From positions 169,274 to 233,273 of the forward strand of contig VCMS01000130.1 of assembly GCA_022539475.1 (NCBI GenBank): a DNA stretch of 64,000 nucleotides. Reading direction: 5' to 3'. The translations under genes were made by a program, and so were the position numbers. The stretch is from Gracilaria domingensis. Lineage: Eukaryota > Rhodophyta > Florideophyceae > Gracilariales > Gracilariaceae. Shown here in pieces: positions 32,511 to 41,206 of this stretch. Every line of letters starts with the position of its first letter. Position 1 is the first letter of the stretch. The notes under the pieces are model-generated. The model had not been told where the DNA came from. It did not search any database and saw only the letters and a program-made list of their open reading frames with translations.

Positions 32511-33219
32511 GATGGCACTTGCGGGAGAAAGTTGTATACTTCCAAGCACATAACAGAAAAAGTTAGAAACTGTTGTTGTCAGTGTTGCCACAAGAGTCCT
32601 ATCATCCTTCACACATGCGATTCAAACTTCATGCAAGCTGAACTAACAGGAAAATCTATTCATATTTGGACACCCTTTTAACTTTCAGGGTGATAACGGA
32701 TAGAGAATACACTTCACTCTTCCTCCCAGGAACATGCTTCTAGTTGCTCTCGTGATGTTCTCTGTTCGAATTTGTTGCACGAAGGCGGTTCTGAGCGAAA
32801 GTTGCACTATATCCTAAGGGGATGCCACACTTTAAACATTCACGAAATGATAGGACTCACGTGAGAATATAGTTTTAGCCCTTTCTGTTTTAAGACGTTG
32901 CTCTTCTCGTGTAAAATTGTTAGCTTTCACGTTACAGAACCGTTTTAATAAAATTAAATTCCGTTTGCTGCTCTCTCTTCTCGATACAGCTTGACAGGGC
33001 CTGAGGAATCAGGAATCACTCCCAACTTGGGAGTCCCACCGGGAGTCCCCACAGGCTGCAATATCAGAAGGCTAGAAGGACACCGTATTCCCGCCTGCGA
33101 TATCGGAAGACTACCGTGTCAAACGTCTCTAAAACTGAAAGCGGTTGCGCGTTGAAGGGATGACTGAATCTGATTCTGTGTGTCCGTCCTTAGACTAAGT
33201 GTTTGTGAGCCCGCACAAA
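32511..33219. promoter_or_regulatory. Divergent intergenic region
   Basis: It separates the unknown helical protein and the HCNGP-domain gene, which diverge. Around 33,010-33,055 there is a cluster of CTCCCAACTTGGGAG and GGGAGTCCC words with partial dyad symmetry. No gene was seen. Confidence 0.35.
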
Positions 33220-33708
33220 ATGTCCGAATCTTCCTCATCAGAGCACGAGGTACCAAAAGCACATAACGTCCATGACAGTGATGAGAGCAGTGGTGATTTC
33301 AAAGTATTGAATGTCTCGAGGACGCTTCACAACTCGGACGAAAGCCCCAGAAACTGTGAAACAGAGGAAAATTACCGTCCTTGTTGGAACGTAACAGAAG
33401 TCGATTCACTCACTCGATGTACACACGAATACCGCGGCACAAAAGGTACAATTGGGGGGACTAGACTAGAGGAGTGGATTTCGTCAGTGCGGAGAAGTTC
33501 ATCAGAGAAGGAAAAGACTCCAAACTTCACAAAGATGATCAGGAAGAACAAGAATTTCCACAATCCAGCCATATTTGCGAAGATGATATCTTATTGCAAC
33601 ATTAACGAGTTCGGTACCCATTTCAAGAACAGAGGGGCATTGAGGAAGGGAGAACTTTATACTGATATTGCAGATGTTCAGGACTTCTGCATGAAAGGGT
33701 CAAGCTAG
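33220..33708 (+). CDS. Small HCNGP-domain (SAP30BP-like) protein
   Basis: This 162-residue protein has an acidic Ser-rich N-terminal half (SESSSSEHE, DSDESSGD, NSDESP). Its C-terminal half reads NFTKMIRKNKNFHNPAIFAKMISYCNI..FGTHF, matching the HCNGP core F.NP..l.kl...C.I...G.nf. HCNGP proteins such as human SAP30BP are nuclear regulators of transcription and splicing. The usual downstream DP...(W) segment is replaced by an unrelated short tail, so the protein ends right after the motif and is shorter than most relatives (about 300 aa). An upstream in-frame GTG is ignored; ATG 33220 gives MSESSSSE. Identification rests on about 30 residues. Confidence 0.65.
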   Translation: MSESSSSEHEVPKAHNVHDSDESSGDFKVLNVSRTLHNSDESPRNCETEENYRPCWNVTEVDSLTRCTHEYRGTKGTIGGTRLEEWISSVRRSSSEKEKTPNFTKMIRKNKNFHNPAIFAKMISYCNINEFGTHFKNRGALRKGELYTDIADVQDFCMKGSS

Positions 33709-33990
33709 ACGGTTATCGTTTACAAAAAACAACACGCAGTGTCCTTTTCTACAAACGAGTTTGATTTTGCGCAAACGTAGAGTCCCCGATCAGTTTCGCT
33801 TCCATAATTCCGATTACTGAATCAAGACAAAGCCTTTCACGTAGACTCCGCAATGCAAGTTAAGCAACCCAATTAGACAGATGGGACCATTAAATCGAAC
33901 CCCACCGATTAAAGCTTCCAAGTTCATTTGACATTCTGCGTTTCCGTCCGTTGAAGCCGAGTTCACGAGGCTGAGAGCGGACCTTTCTTG

Positions 33991-35946
33991 TTACAGCTCA
34001 TCCTTTGCCCTATATCCAGCATCGTCTCCTAACAACGGAATGGCTTGTTCTTCCAAGGTCTTTCGTCGTTCTTCGATTGCATCTACCTCAGTGGATGAGA
34101 AATCAATTTCGCTGACAAACTTCTCAGCGTCAGCAATGCTACTCTCCATATCAGTTTTGTCATCAGACGCAATCTGAGCACCCATAGAGTCAATCTTCCT
34201 TCGAAGGTTGTTGATGTACGACTCAAGCTCTTGCTTCGCGTCAACTTTGGCGGACACGGCTGCATCCTCATCGGCGTATTCCTCAGCTTCCCGAACCATT
34301 CGTTCGATGTCATCGGCTGAAAGTCGACCTGAATTGCGATCCTCAATGGTAATCTCCTTCTTGTTCTTGGAACCCTTATCTTCTGCAGTAACCTTCACAA
34401 TGCCGTTCTCATCGATATCAAAAGTGACGATGATTTGGGGTTGGCCCTTAGGTGCCGGCGGAATACCTGTGAGGTCAAACTGACCAAGAAGATGACAGTC
34501 CTTAGTCATAGCGCGCTCGCCTTCATACACATGAACAGCAATAGTGTTCTGATTGTCTACCGTTGTTGTGAAGGATTCACTCTTCTTAGTGGGCACAACC
34601 GTGTTGCGCTTAATGATCTTGCTCATGACACCACCCAGAGTCTCAATACCGAGAGAAAGCGGCGTTACATCTAGCAAGACAAGATTTTTCTTCATGATGT
34701 CGCTGTCACCCGATAAAATACCAGCTTGGATTGCTGCACCATATGCAATGGCCTCATCCGGGTTGATATCAGTGTGGGGTTCTTTGTCATCAAAGTATTC
34801 CCTCACAAGCTCCTTGACCTTTGGAATTCTGGTAGATCCTCCAACAAGAACTATTTCTTGAACTTCAGCCTTGGCCACTCCAGCATCCTTGAGGACCTTC
34901 GCCACAGGTTTCAATGTCTTCTTGAAGAGATCGTCGTTGAGTTGCTCAAACCTCGCTCTGGTAAGAGTTTCTGACAAGTCCTTGCCTTGGAACAACGCCT
35001 CAATCTCAACGCGAACCTGGGTCTTCGACGATAGCTCCCGCTTGGCCTTCTCCACCTCACGACGAAGTTTTCCGAGAGCACGTTTGTCTTTGCTCATGTC
35101 ATCACCATGCTTTCTTTTCCAAAGGTTGACGAAATACTCCATGAGCCTCTGGTCGAAATCCTCCCCTCCCAAATGGGTATCTCCGTTAGTAGCTCGGACT
35201 TCGAAGACGCCCTGGTCAATGGTAAGAAGGGTAACATCGAATGTACCGCCGCCGAGATCGAAAACGAGAATGTTTTTCTCTTCCTCCTCGTTCGTCTTAT
35301 CAAGGCCATACGCCAAGGCGGCAGCAGTGGGCTCATTAATGATACGAAGTACATTCAAACCAGCGATGACACCTGCATCACGGGTAGCAGATCGCTGGGC
35401 ATCATTGAAGTAGGCCGGCACTGTAACGACAGCACGAGAAACTTTCTTGCCTAGGTAGTCCTCCGCTGTCTTCTTCAGCTTGGCAAGTACCATTGCTGAG
35501 ATCTCCTCTGGCGCGAAGACCTTACTGTCACCATTGAGACTGACTTCAACATGCGGTTTCTCATCTTTGGATACGATATGGAAGGGAAGCAGCTTCTTAT
35601 CACGCTGAACAGTTGGCTCATTGTACCGACGACCGATCAGACGTTTTACATCAAACACAGTGTTCAGCGGATTGGCAGCGGCCTGATTCTTAGCCGCATC
35701 TCCAACGAGACGCTCCGAGGTCTGGTCAGCAAACGCTACGTAGCTGGGTGTAATCCGATTACCTTGGTCATTTGGAATAATTTCGACGACTCCATTCTCA
35801 AGCACACCGACACAAGAATAAGTTGTTCCCAGGTCAATACCGATGACGGGGCCAAGGTCCTTTGCAGCTTCGTCGGCAAAGACAGCGCCTAAAGCAGCAA
35901 ACGTTACCGCCAGAAGCAATGTGGAGCGGAAGACGGAGTTCAACAT
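33991..35946 (-). CDS. BIP: ER-lumenal HSP70 chaperone BiP (GRP78)
   Basis: This 651-residue HSP70 starts with a signal peptide (about residues 1-24, hydrophobic core [17 protein letters not shown]) and ends in the ER-retrieval signal KDEL. The ATPase domain shows [26 protein letters not shown], the [12 protein letters not shown]-type phosphate loop ([11 protein letters not shown]) and [11 protein letters not shown]. The substrate-binding domain begins near [16 protein letters not shown], followed by the alpha-helical lid. BiP binds nascent and misfolded proteins in the ER lumen, gates Sec61 and holds unfolded-protein-response sensors inactive. It is uninterrupted over its full length. It diverges from TMCO1, with 531 bp between the two start codons. 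Confidence 0.97.
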   Translation of the reverse strand: MLNSVFRSTLLLAVTFAALGAVFADEAAKDLGPVIGIDLGTTYSCVGVLENGVVEIIPNDQGNRITPSYVAFADQTSERLVGDAAKNQAAANPLNTVFDVKRLIGRRYNEPTVQRDKKLLPFHIVSKDEKPHVEVSLNGDSKVFAPEEISAMVLAKLKKTAEDYLGKKVSRAVVTVPAYFNDAQRSATRDAGVIAGLNVLRIINEPTAAALAYGLDKTNEEEEKNILVFDLGGGTFDVTLLTIDQGVFEVRATNGDTHLGGEDFDQRLMEYFVNLWKRKHGDDMSKDKRALGKLRREVEKAKRELSSKTQVRVEIEALFQGKDLSETLTRARFEQLNDDLFKKTLKPVAKVLKDAGVAKAEVQEIVLVGGSTRIPKVKELVREYFDDKEPHTDINPDEAIAYGAAIQAGILSGDSDIMKKNLVLLDVTPLSLGIETLGGVMSKIIKRNTVVPTKKSESFTTTVDNQNTIAVHVYEGERAMTKDCHLLGQFDLTGIPPAPKGQPQIIVTFDIDENGIVKVTAEDKGSKNKKEITIEDRNSGRLSADDIERMVREAEEYADEDAAVSAKVDAKQELESYINNLRRKIDSMGAQIASDDKTDMESSIADAEKFVSEIDFSSTEVDAIEERRKTLEEQAIPLLGDDAGYRAKDEL

Positions 35947-36477
35947 CGTCAGTACGCAGAACCAGAGAACGAACTCGATGGATCAAGGTAGCGTCAGCTC
36001 TCAGAGAGAGTGGGGAAAGATACCCTGCTTTATCGACATTGCGCAGTACGCTGATCGCCGCGCTTGACGTTGATTGACTCGCAGAGAGAGCACTGGGAGT
36101 CCCAGTCTGGGACTATGGCAAGACTGTCATTGCTGTTCTGTAAGCCAAACTATAATAGTTCACATTACAGACCACGTCGGAGTCATACGTAACGAGTCGT
36201 TACTAACGACCATGCCCGCGTGCAGAAAAATTCACCCATACGCATTTCCGTATATACAGGCATCGACCATATTCAAGCGAAGACCTCGGAGCAGCTTCTT
36301 GGCCGGTACAACTTCCCAAAGACGACCGCCTTTCTCCATCTGCGACGGCAGTGTTCTTAATATCATTTGGAACTTAAGTCCAGTTCCTGATATACGGGGT
36401 TTGACGCTTTTTGCAGTCGTGGCTGTGCAAGTCGTGGGTTCAAGTGCTCGCGCTGTTCATTTCTCCAATCTTGCGAG
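35947..36477. promoter_or_regulatory. Shared upstream region of BiP and TMCO1
   Basis: This gap lies between two divergent ER-protein genes. At 36172-36178 there is CCACGTC, an ACGT-core word like those bound by ER-stress bZIP factors (ERSE/UPRE types); the full CCAAT-N9-CCACG arrangement is not present. Near 36,092-36,112 there is a CTGGGAGTCCCAG palindrome followed by TCTGGGACT. Whether either is functional cannot be told from one sequence. Confidence 0.3.
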
Positions 36478-37189
36478 ATGACACTTGCAGACGCTTATGG
36501 TGCTTTTTCAATCGTGGGCATTGTTTCGGTATCCACGCTTCTGGCTGAGCGTATGTAGCCGTCCTCTGCCATTGCCGATTCTGTTCACAATTTCTGACCA
36601 TTCTGAACCCTAGTGTTTTCATATGTTCTTGTCTATAACACAGAGGATTATGTTCGTGCATGCGAGAGAGTGCGAGAGTTAAACAAAAAGCGTAAGTACC
36701 ACACATAGTTCTGTCCCTCTCTAAGCGTAGCCCCAAAATTTGAACTGACTAGAAAAATGTCTCTCCGCAGTTGAAAAGGAGGATCGGAAGATTGTGTCCG
36801 TGGAAAAACGCAAGTCACATGAAAAGACCGTGGACCGGCTGGAAGAAGAACTCAAGCAAGCGAGTCAAAAGATGGACGGATTAAGACTGCGTAGTAACAT
36901 ACTCATCGGAGTTGCATTTCTTTTCTTATATCGAATGGTTGCCGCTTCATGGACCGGACATGTGGTTGCTCGTCTTCCTTTCTTACCAATCAAGTTAATT
37001 CAAAAGCTCTCATTCCGTGGGCTAAAAGGGGATGACTACTACCAATGCTCCTTCGGTTTCATCTATACGCTTTCGACGATGGGTATTAAAGCCAACATCC
37101 CCAGATTGCTCGGATTCACTCCGCCGAAATCTAAAATGGATGCCGCTAGAATGGCCGCCAAGCAACAGCGCAAATCCAATCTTGACTAG
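36478..37189 (+). CDS. TMCO1: TMCO1-like ER calcium-leak / multipass-translocon subunit, three exons
   Basis: Exons are 36478-36550, 36644-36691 and 36771-37189, joined across introns of 93 and 79 bp (donors GTATGT and GTAAGT, acceptors CACAG and CGCAG). This gives 179 residues, close to human TMCO1 (188). The product starts with a membrane helix (SIVGIVSVSTLLAE), then a charged coiled coil (about 25-80: DYVRACERVRELNKKLEKE...DRLEEELK), a second helix (ILIGVAFLFLYRMV), the conserved VVARLPFLP and FRGLKGDDYYQCSF blocks, and a third helix up to TMGIKANI..LLGFTPP. TMCO1 belongs to the Oxa1/EMC3/GET1 insertase superfamily. It is reported as an ER calcium channel and as part of the multipass translocon. 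The last exon alone looks like a complete gene but lacks the first helix. Confidence 0.88.
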
Positions 37190-38180
37190 GAAGTTGAGAC
37201 CTTAGTAGCTGTGGTTTTCGCAGGCAAGGGTATAGATATCCTTTCGTACTTAACACGGCCAACATCATTAAGTACTATTGACTACAATGCTCTCATATTC
37301 CGAGATGGTGACCATGAATATGGACGAAATGACAAGCACGTAATTCAAGCTCACCTGTATCGAAGGTCGCTTTCGAGTTGGATTGCAGACCCGTCACTAA
37401 GTGTGGTGTGTCACTCAAGCGATCTGAAGGAAGACGTGGACAAGCAAAAGATTCGTTGGATGACAATCTAGTCATCTCTTGTATACTCGCTGATCTTCAA
37501 CGAGCTCCCGCGGAAGCATTTCTCTCTCTCTCACTCTCTTAATTACGGGTAGGCTAGGTTATTTTGTGACACGGCACAGAAAGTTACTCATAAAAGAAAC
37601 TCTCTTTCAGCGGAAAGACCAACATCTTCTCTGGCCAAGTCATCATAACTTCGGGTAAGGATAAACCTCGCTTTTCCTGCGACGAAGGTGCACAGAATCT
37701 CCTGGACGATGCCCTTTTGGACGCTGCCAAAATTCAGCGATCCTTGGTATTCAAAACACTTGGGCTACAATGACAAACCTTGTTTTCCCCGTTCGCACGG
37801 GTGAAGAGGCGGCCAATATGCGGCAAGGGGTAGCGAAAGCGCGACCTTACGCTCCGCTGAGAGAGAAGATTACCTATCTTCTCTACGACATTTGTCAGTA
37901 CCGGTCGGAAAGGGTGAACCACTCACATGCCCATCTTAGAACTTCTTGCATGGCGTACGATTATTTTCGCAAAGCGGCTGGCTTCCAATCTCTGAGAGAC
38001 AAAGAACGAACCAGAGAGAACGAGAGAGAGGCGTTCTATCATTTTCCGCGAATCGTAACCCATCTGTCACGGCAAGGATGAGATAGCTGAAGTAGTGCCA
38101 GCTGGAATTCATGTATGTTCGTACACACCCGAAATTCCTGGAATGACAGCCGCATTACTTCCGATTCCTCAGGATTTTCA
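37190..38180. other. Intergenic region upstream of LINE fragments
   Basis: Short frames here (for example 37770-38081, 103 codons from an ATG) do not look like known proteins. A CT microsatellite-like run (ctctctctcactctctt) lies at about 37,523-37,540. More decayed LINE sequence may extend into this stretch from the right, but I could only trace it from about 38,180. Confidence 0.35.
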
Positions 38181-38840
38181 CGCTGTTCTCTGCATATTCG
38201 CGGACTCCTACGCAATTCTGCTAGCACTCCCAAGGCTACTTGTGATTCCGGCCGCACTATCTGCAGAAGCTGGCAAAACTGTTGCACGTTGTAAGTATGC
38301 GCTGTACAATATGTATGTGTTGGACCCCAAGCTATTGCCAAGTAGCCCAGAACGATCGTGCTGATGCATTGGCGGAGAGCGGACTTCAGTTGCCACTCAA
38401 AAAGTGACTAATGTGGCAGATGATATGTTGGATGTGAAGACAAAGTTGTGTCAAAAGCGAAACGACTTTTGCCAACCGTCCCACAGTTCATTCAAGACTC
38501 TGCAAAAGTCAGAGAAGCAGAAGTCCTACTGGCACTCTTCTATGCAGCCACGTTCCCCTTCTTCATCCTGTTTCTTCTTATATGCACAAAAAGACTTTGA
38601 GATGCGAATGCGGCATGAACGCTAAGAAGAACCCAGAACATTTTTCTTCGGCGCCCTTTGACCGACGCATCGAGAAGACAAACAATTCCTCTGCTAGTCG
38701 CGAATTGGACTTGTTGACGTTGATGAGAGAACATGCTCATCAGTTCTTAGCCTAAGCGAGAGAAAACTATTTGTAGAAAGGTTTTCCTTAGCCCTGAAAT
38801 TAGGGGATTTAGGGGTTTTAAGAAGAAAAGAGAAGTAACC
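38181..38840 (+). mobile_element. 5'-truncated LINE fragment A (RNase H and C-terminal tail)
   Basis: In the plus frames one reads an RNase H-like piece (WTPSYCQVAQNDRADALAESG near 38,321, matching W.P.H....N..AD.LA..G), then a zinc-knuckle-like tail CECGMNAKKNPEH near 38,597 and a final ..HAHQFLA..ARENYL end near 38,770. The pieces fall in different frames, so at least two frameshifts interrupt it. The 3' end is AAGAAGAAAAGAGAAG. The RNase H followed by a C.CG..H knuckle identifies the end of a LINE ORF2. The right end aligns with fragments B and C. Confidence 0.65.
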
Positions 38841-38917
38841 CAGCTGATATGACATCTTTAGTTCAATCTACCGTGTAATTTTTCTTGCTTCACGTAGCTA
38901 TTTTCTCTCAACTTTCA

Positions 38918-39272
38918 AGGCTGTAGCAGCGTCGCGAAAAGCAGAGGTTCCATTAGCCCAGCTTTTCACGGGACACGTTCCGACTCGACACCCAGTTGCA
39001 TCGTACATCAACGGAAAAACTGAGAGATGTAGTTGCGGTACAAACGTCAAAAAGGACCCAGATCACGTGGTACTGAGAGGCCCTATGACGAACGCCTCTC
39101 GCCGAGAAACGCTTCCTTCGTTAACTGCACGACAGAATCTTAGTCTTCAAAATTTGATTAGACAACACCCACATAGGTTGCTGGCCTTCTTGACGGGAGA
39201 GAACTTTCTGTAACGAATGTTCTACTTCGACCTAGGAATTAGAGGTCGACGTCTGAAATAAAGAAGGAGAGG
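38918..39272 (+). mobile_element. 5'-truncated LINE fragment B
   Basis: An open reading from about 38,920 to the stop near 39,213 encodes SRKAEVPLAQLFTGHVPTR, then CSCGTNVKKDPDHVVL and HPHRLLAFLTGENFL. This is the RNase-H-distal tail of a LINE ORF2 with its C.CG...H knuckle. It aligns with fragment A residue by residue but is in one frame. The 3' UTR ends in AAATAAAGAAGGAGAGG. Copies A and B are tandem and in the same orientation, both truncated at the 5' end as usual for target-primed insertion. Confidence 0.7.
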
Positions 39273-39790
39273 AAGGCTGTAGCAGTTTCATTTGCTGCTT
39301 ATCCCCATTAATATCAACTACTACGAAGCAATTTTACTTAAAGAAGAGAAGAAGACACAGAGCACTTCGTTTAGTATACAAATCGATTAATTTCGATATC
39401 GTCTCCCTCCTCGTGTTTGTTTCGGACAGTAGCTCTGAAACCCGTGAGATCCGGTACCTAGAACCAGCACGAGAGCGCCGAATTTGCTCCGTTATTTTCA
39501 TTGTAGCTCTGCAGTACTAGGCTCAATGTTCCACTGTGTGTTTCTAGTCTCCGACATGCCATCAAAGGAAGTCTTGAGGAACTTGTAACGACAGTAATAT
39601 CACAACCCGCAAAGGGCCAGGTGAACCCAAATCCAAACATAGAGTCAAGAAGTTCCTGATGACTGGGCTGTTCAAAGAAGCACTCTCTCAACCAGGCGGC
39701 ACTTGATTGGACAAGAGCCGCGGAACTTCTTGGCCCTACTGAAAGGGAGAACATTCTTTTTTCGGCTCGAGAGATAAGGGTTTCCTTAAA
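39273..39790. other. Spacer between LINE tail and MITE-like element
   Basis: A minus-strand frame of 113 codons (39458-39799) has a protein-like feel but starts only at a TTG inside the TIR of the adjacent element, and it matches nothing I know. It could be a fragment of a gene split by the insertion. No continuation was recognised beyond 40,384. Confidence 0.3.
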
Positions 39791-40384
39791 GAGTCCCAAT
39801 CAGGGGTCGGACACAATAAATTGGATTGGATTGGTATTTCAATACGGGTATTGCAATACGGTATTGCTCGGCAAGGGGGTGCGAAAACTGTTTATTGCTT
39901 CCTGAGAGACTTGTATTGGTTCAAGAGAGCAATACATATATAATATTGTAATCAATGTCTACAATACTATATCTGTATTGCTCAAAGCGTTAACACGTTC
40001 TCCACAGTCTGTCTCCAGCACACTATGCTTGAAAGTCTGTTCTAAAAAGATGATAGCACTCAGCTGTCTACAACACTGGATTTATAGGAAAGCACCAGCA
40101 AAAATGGTGTGCATAGAGTTACCGAGGCTTTACGTTTGCTAAAGAGCTACAGGGCTGCGCAAAGACTGCATGGAGACAGTTTTCAAATTCAACTTGATAG
40201 TTCAAACTTGCAACTTCTGCATAAATTGATTGCTTCCGTTGTTGCTCGTCTTCTTCGTATTGCTTGAGACTTTCCAATATATTGGTTCTTTTCTAGTAAA
40301 GATTCCAATAACATATTGGTATTGGATATTGGTTTGAAGTCTCCAATACGCTCCAATAATATTGTTCCGACCACATTGGGACTC
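39791..40384. mobile_element. MITE-like DNA transposon with imperfect ~50 bp TIRs
   Basis: The left end (39791-39840) reads GAGTCCCAAT, then GGTCGGACACAATA, ATTGGATTGGATTGG. The reverse complement of the right end (40384-40330) reads GAGTCCCAAT, GGTCGGAACAATAT, ATTGGAGCGTATTGG and then also TTCAA. This is a terminal inverted repeat of about 50 bp at roughly 75-80% identity. Both ends carry many ATTGG/CAATA words, and the 590 bp body has no ORF long enough for a transposase. A non-autonomous element is the simplest reading. No target-site duplication was recognised, and the superfamily is unknown. Confidence 0.6.
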
Positions 40385-41206
40385 CCAATGTTAGATCCAT
40401 TGCGCTTCCTTACTGGAAGGCAGCTGCGGTATAGAGATATTATAGGTTGTTGTATAGAGGTATTATAGTTTGTTCGGTATTTAGCAAACCCACGCGCACG
40501 AGGAATTAGCGTACGCGTTTCATACACACACACACACACACACACATCACAAGAGGGCCAATCTAGTCACCCCAAAGCTTCATTGAAGGCTTTGTGTTAC
40601 AGCCGCATGAAAGAAACTTAAGTTTCAACACATATTTATCGAGAAGACTCATACGGAGATAAAGAAACAACGCGACACGTACTGCCTACTTCTTCAGAGC
40701 GGGTTGCCAAAAACCTAGACAAAAAGGTTGCGGCAAAGAGAGAATGCAATCTCTCACTGAGAAGTGATAAAAGTACCCAGGCGTCAGCAATATGAAGTGC
40801 ATTAGTTGAAAACCTATTGAATGTTTAGTTCTTTAGTTTGCCTTGAACAAAGGCGTGCCGTAGCAACACACAGCGTCACTATAAAAATGGTAGTAAGGTC
40901 GGTTCATAAAATCTGGGCCTCGATTACCTCAAGATCTCAAGGCCTCAGGTCGCACCTCAGAAATCAAACTACTGTACTCGTAAACGGGAGAGCGAGGATC
41001 GCACCTCGACAGCAGGGATGGATTGAGCATGTACACCTGGTAAATGCGATCGGCGGAAAAATTGGCAATCCCATGAAGGTTAGAAACAGAAAGCTACCAC
41101 GGAAGCCGAGGTCTTCCGGTGGGCAACATCGTGTGACGACAATCGACTTCCAAGAAGCTTCCATGAAGCCTACACTCTTGAGGCACTGACGCCATCTTGG
41201 CTCATG
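40385..41206. other. Intergenic region with short tandem repeats and a weak ORF
   Basis: A 23 bp imperfect tandem duplication (GTATAGAGATATTATAG... twice) lies at about 40,430-40,475, and a (CA)n microsatellite at about 40,525-40,547. A plus-strand ATG frame of 122 codons (40821-41189) ends 17 bp before the stop of the converging USP gene. It is basic (many Arg/Lys) with a TATAAAAATGG word at an internal ATG, but it matches no family and is not called. Confidence 0.35.

Noticed and set aside
36440-36736. 98-codon minus-strand ORF
   Set aside because: Covers the first two exons and introns of TMCO1 on the other strand.
40524-40547. CRISPR or satellite-like repeat
   Set aside because: It is a simple (CA)n microsatellite; no CRISPR-type repeat-spacer pattern occurs anywhere in the window.
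40821-41189. 122-codon plus-strand ORF converging on the USP gene
   Set aside because: No family, strongly basic, no supporting signal beyond a TATA-like word.
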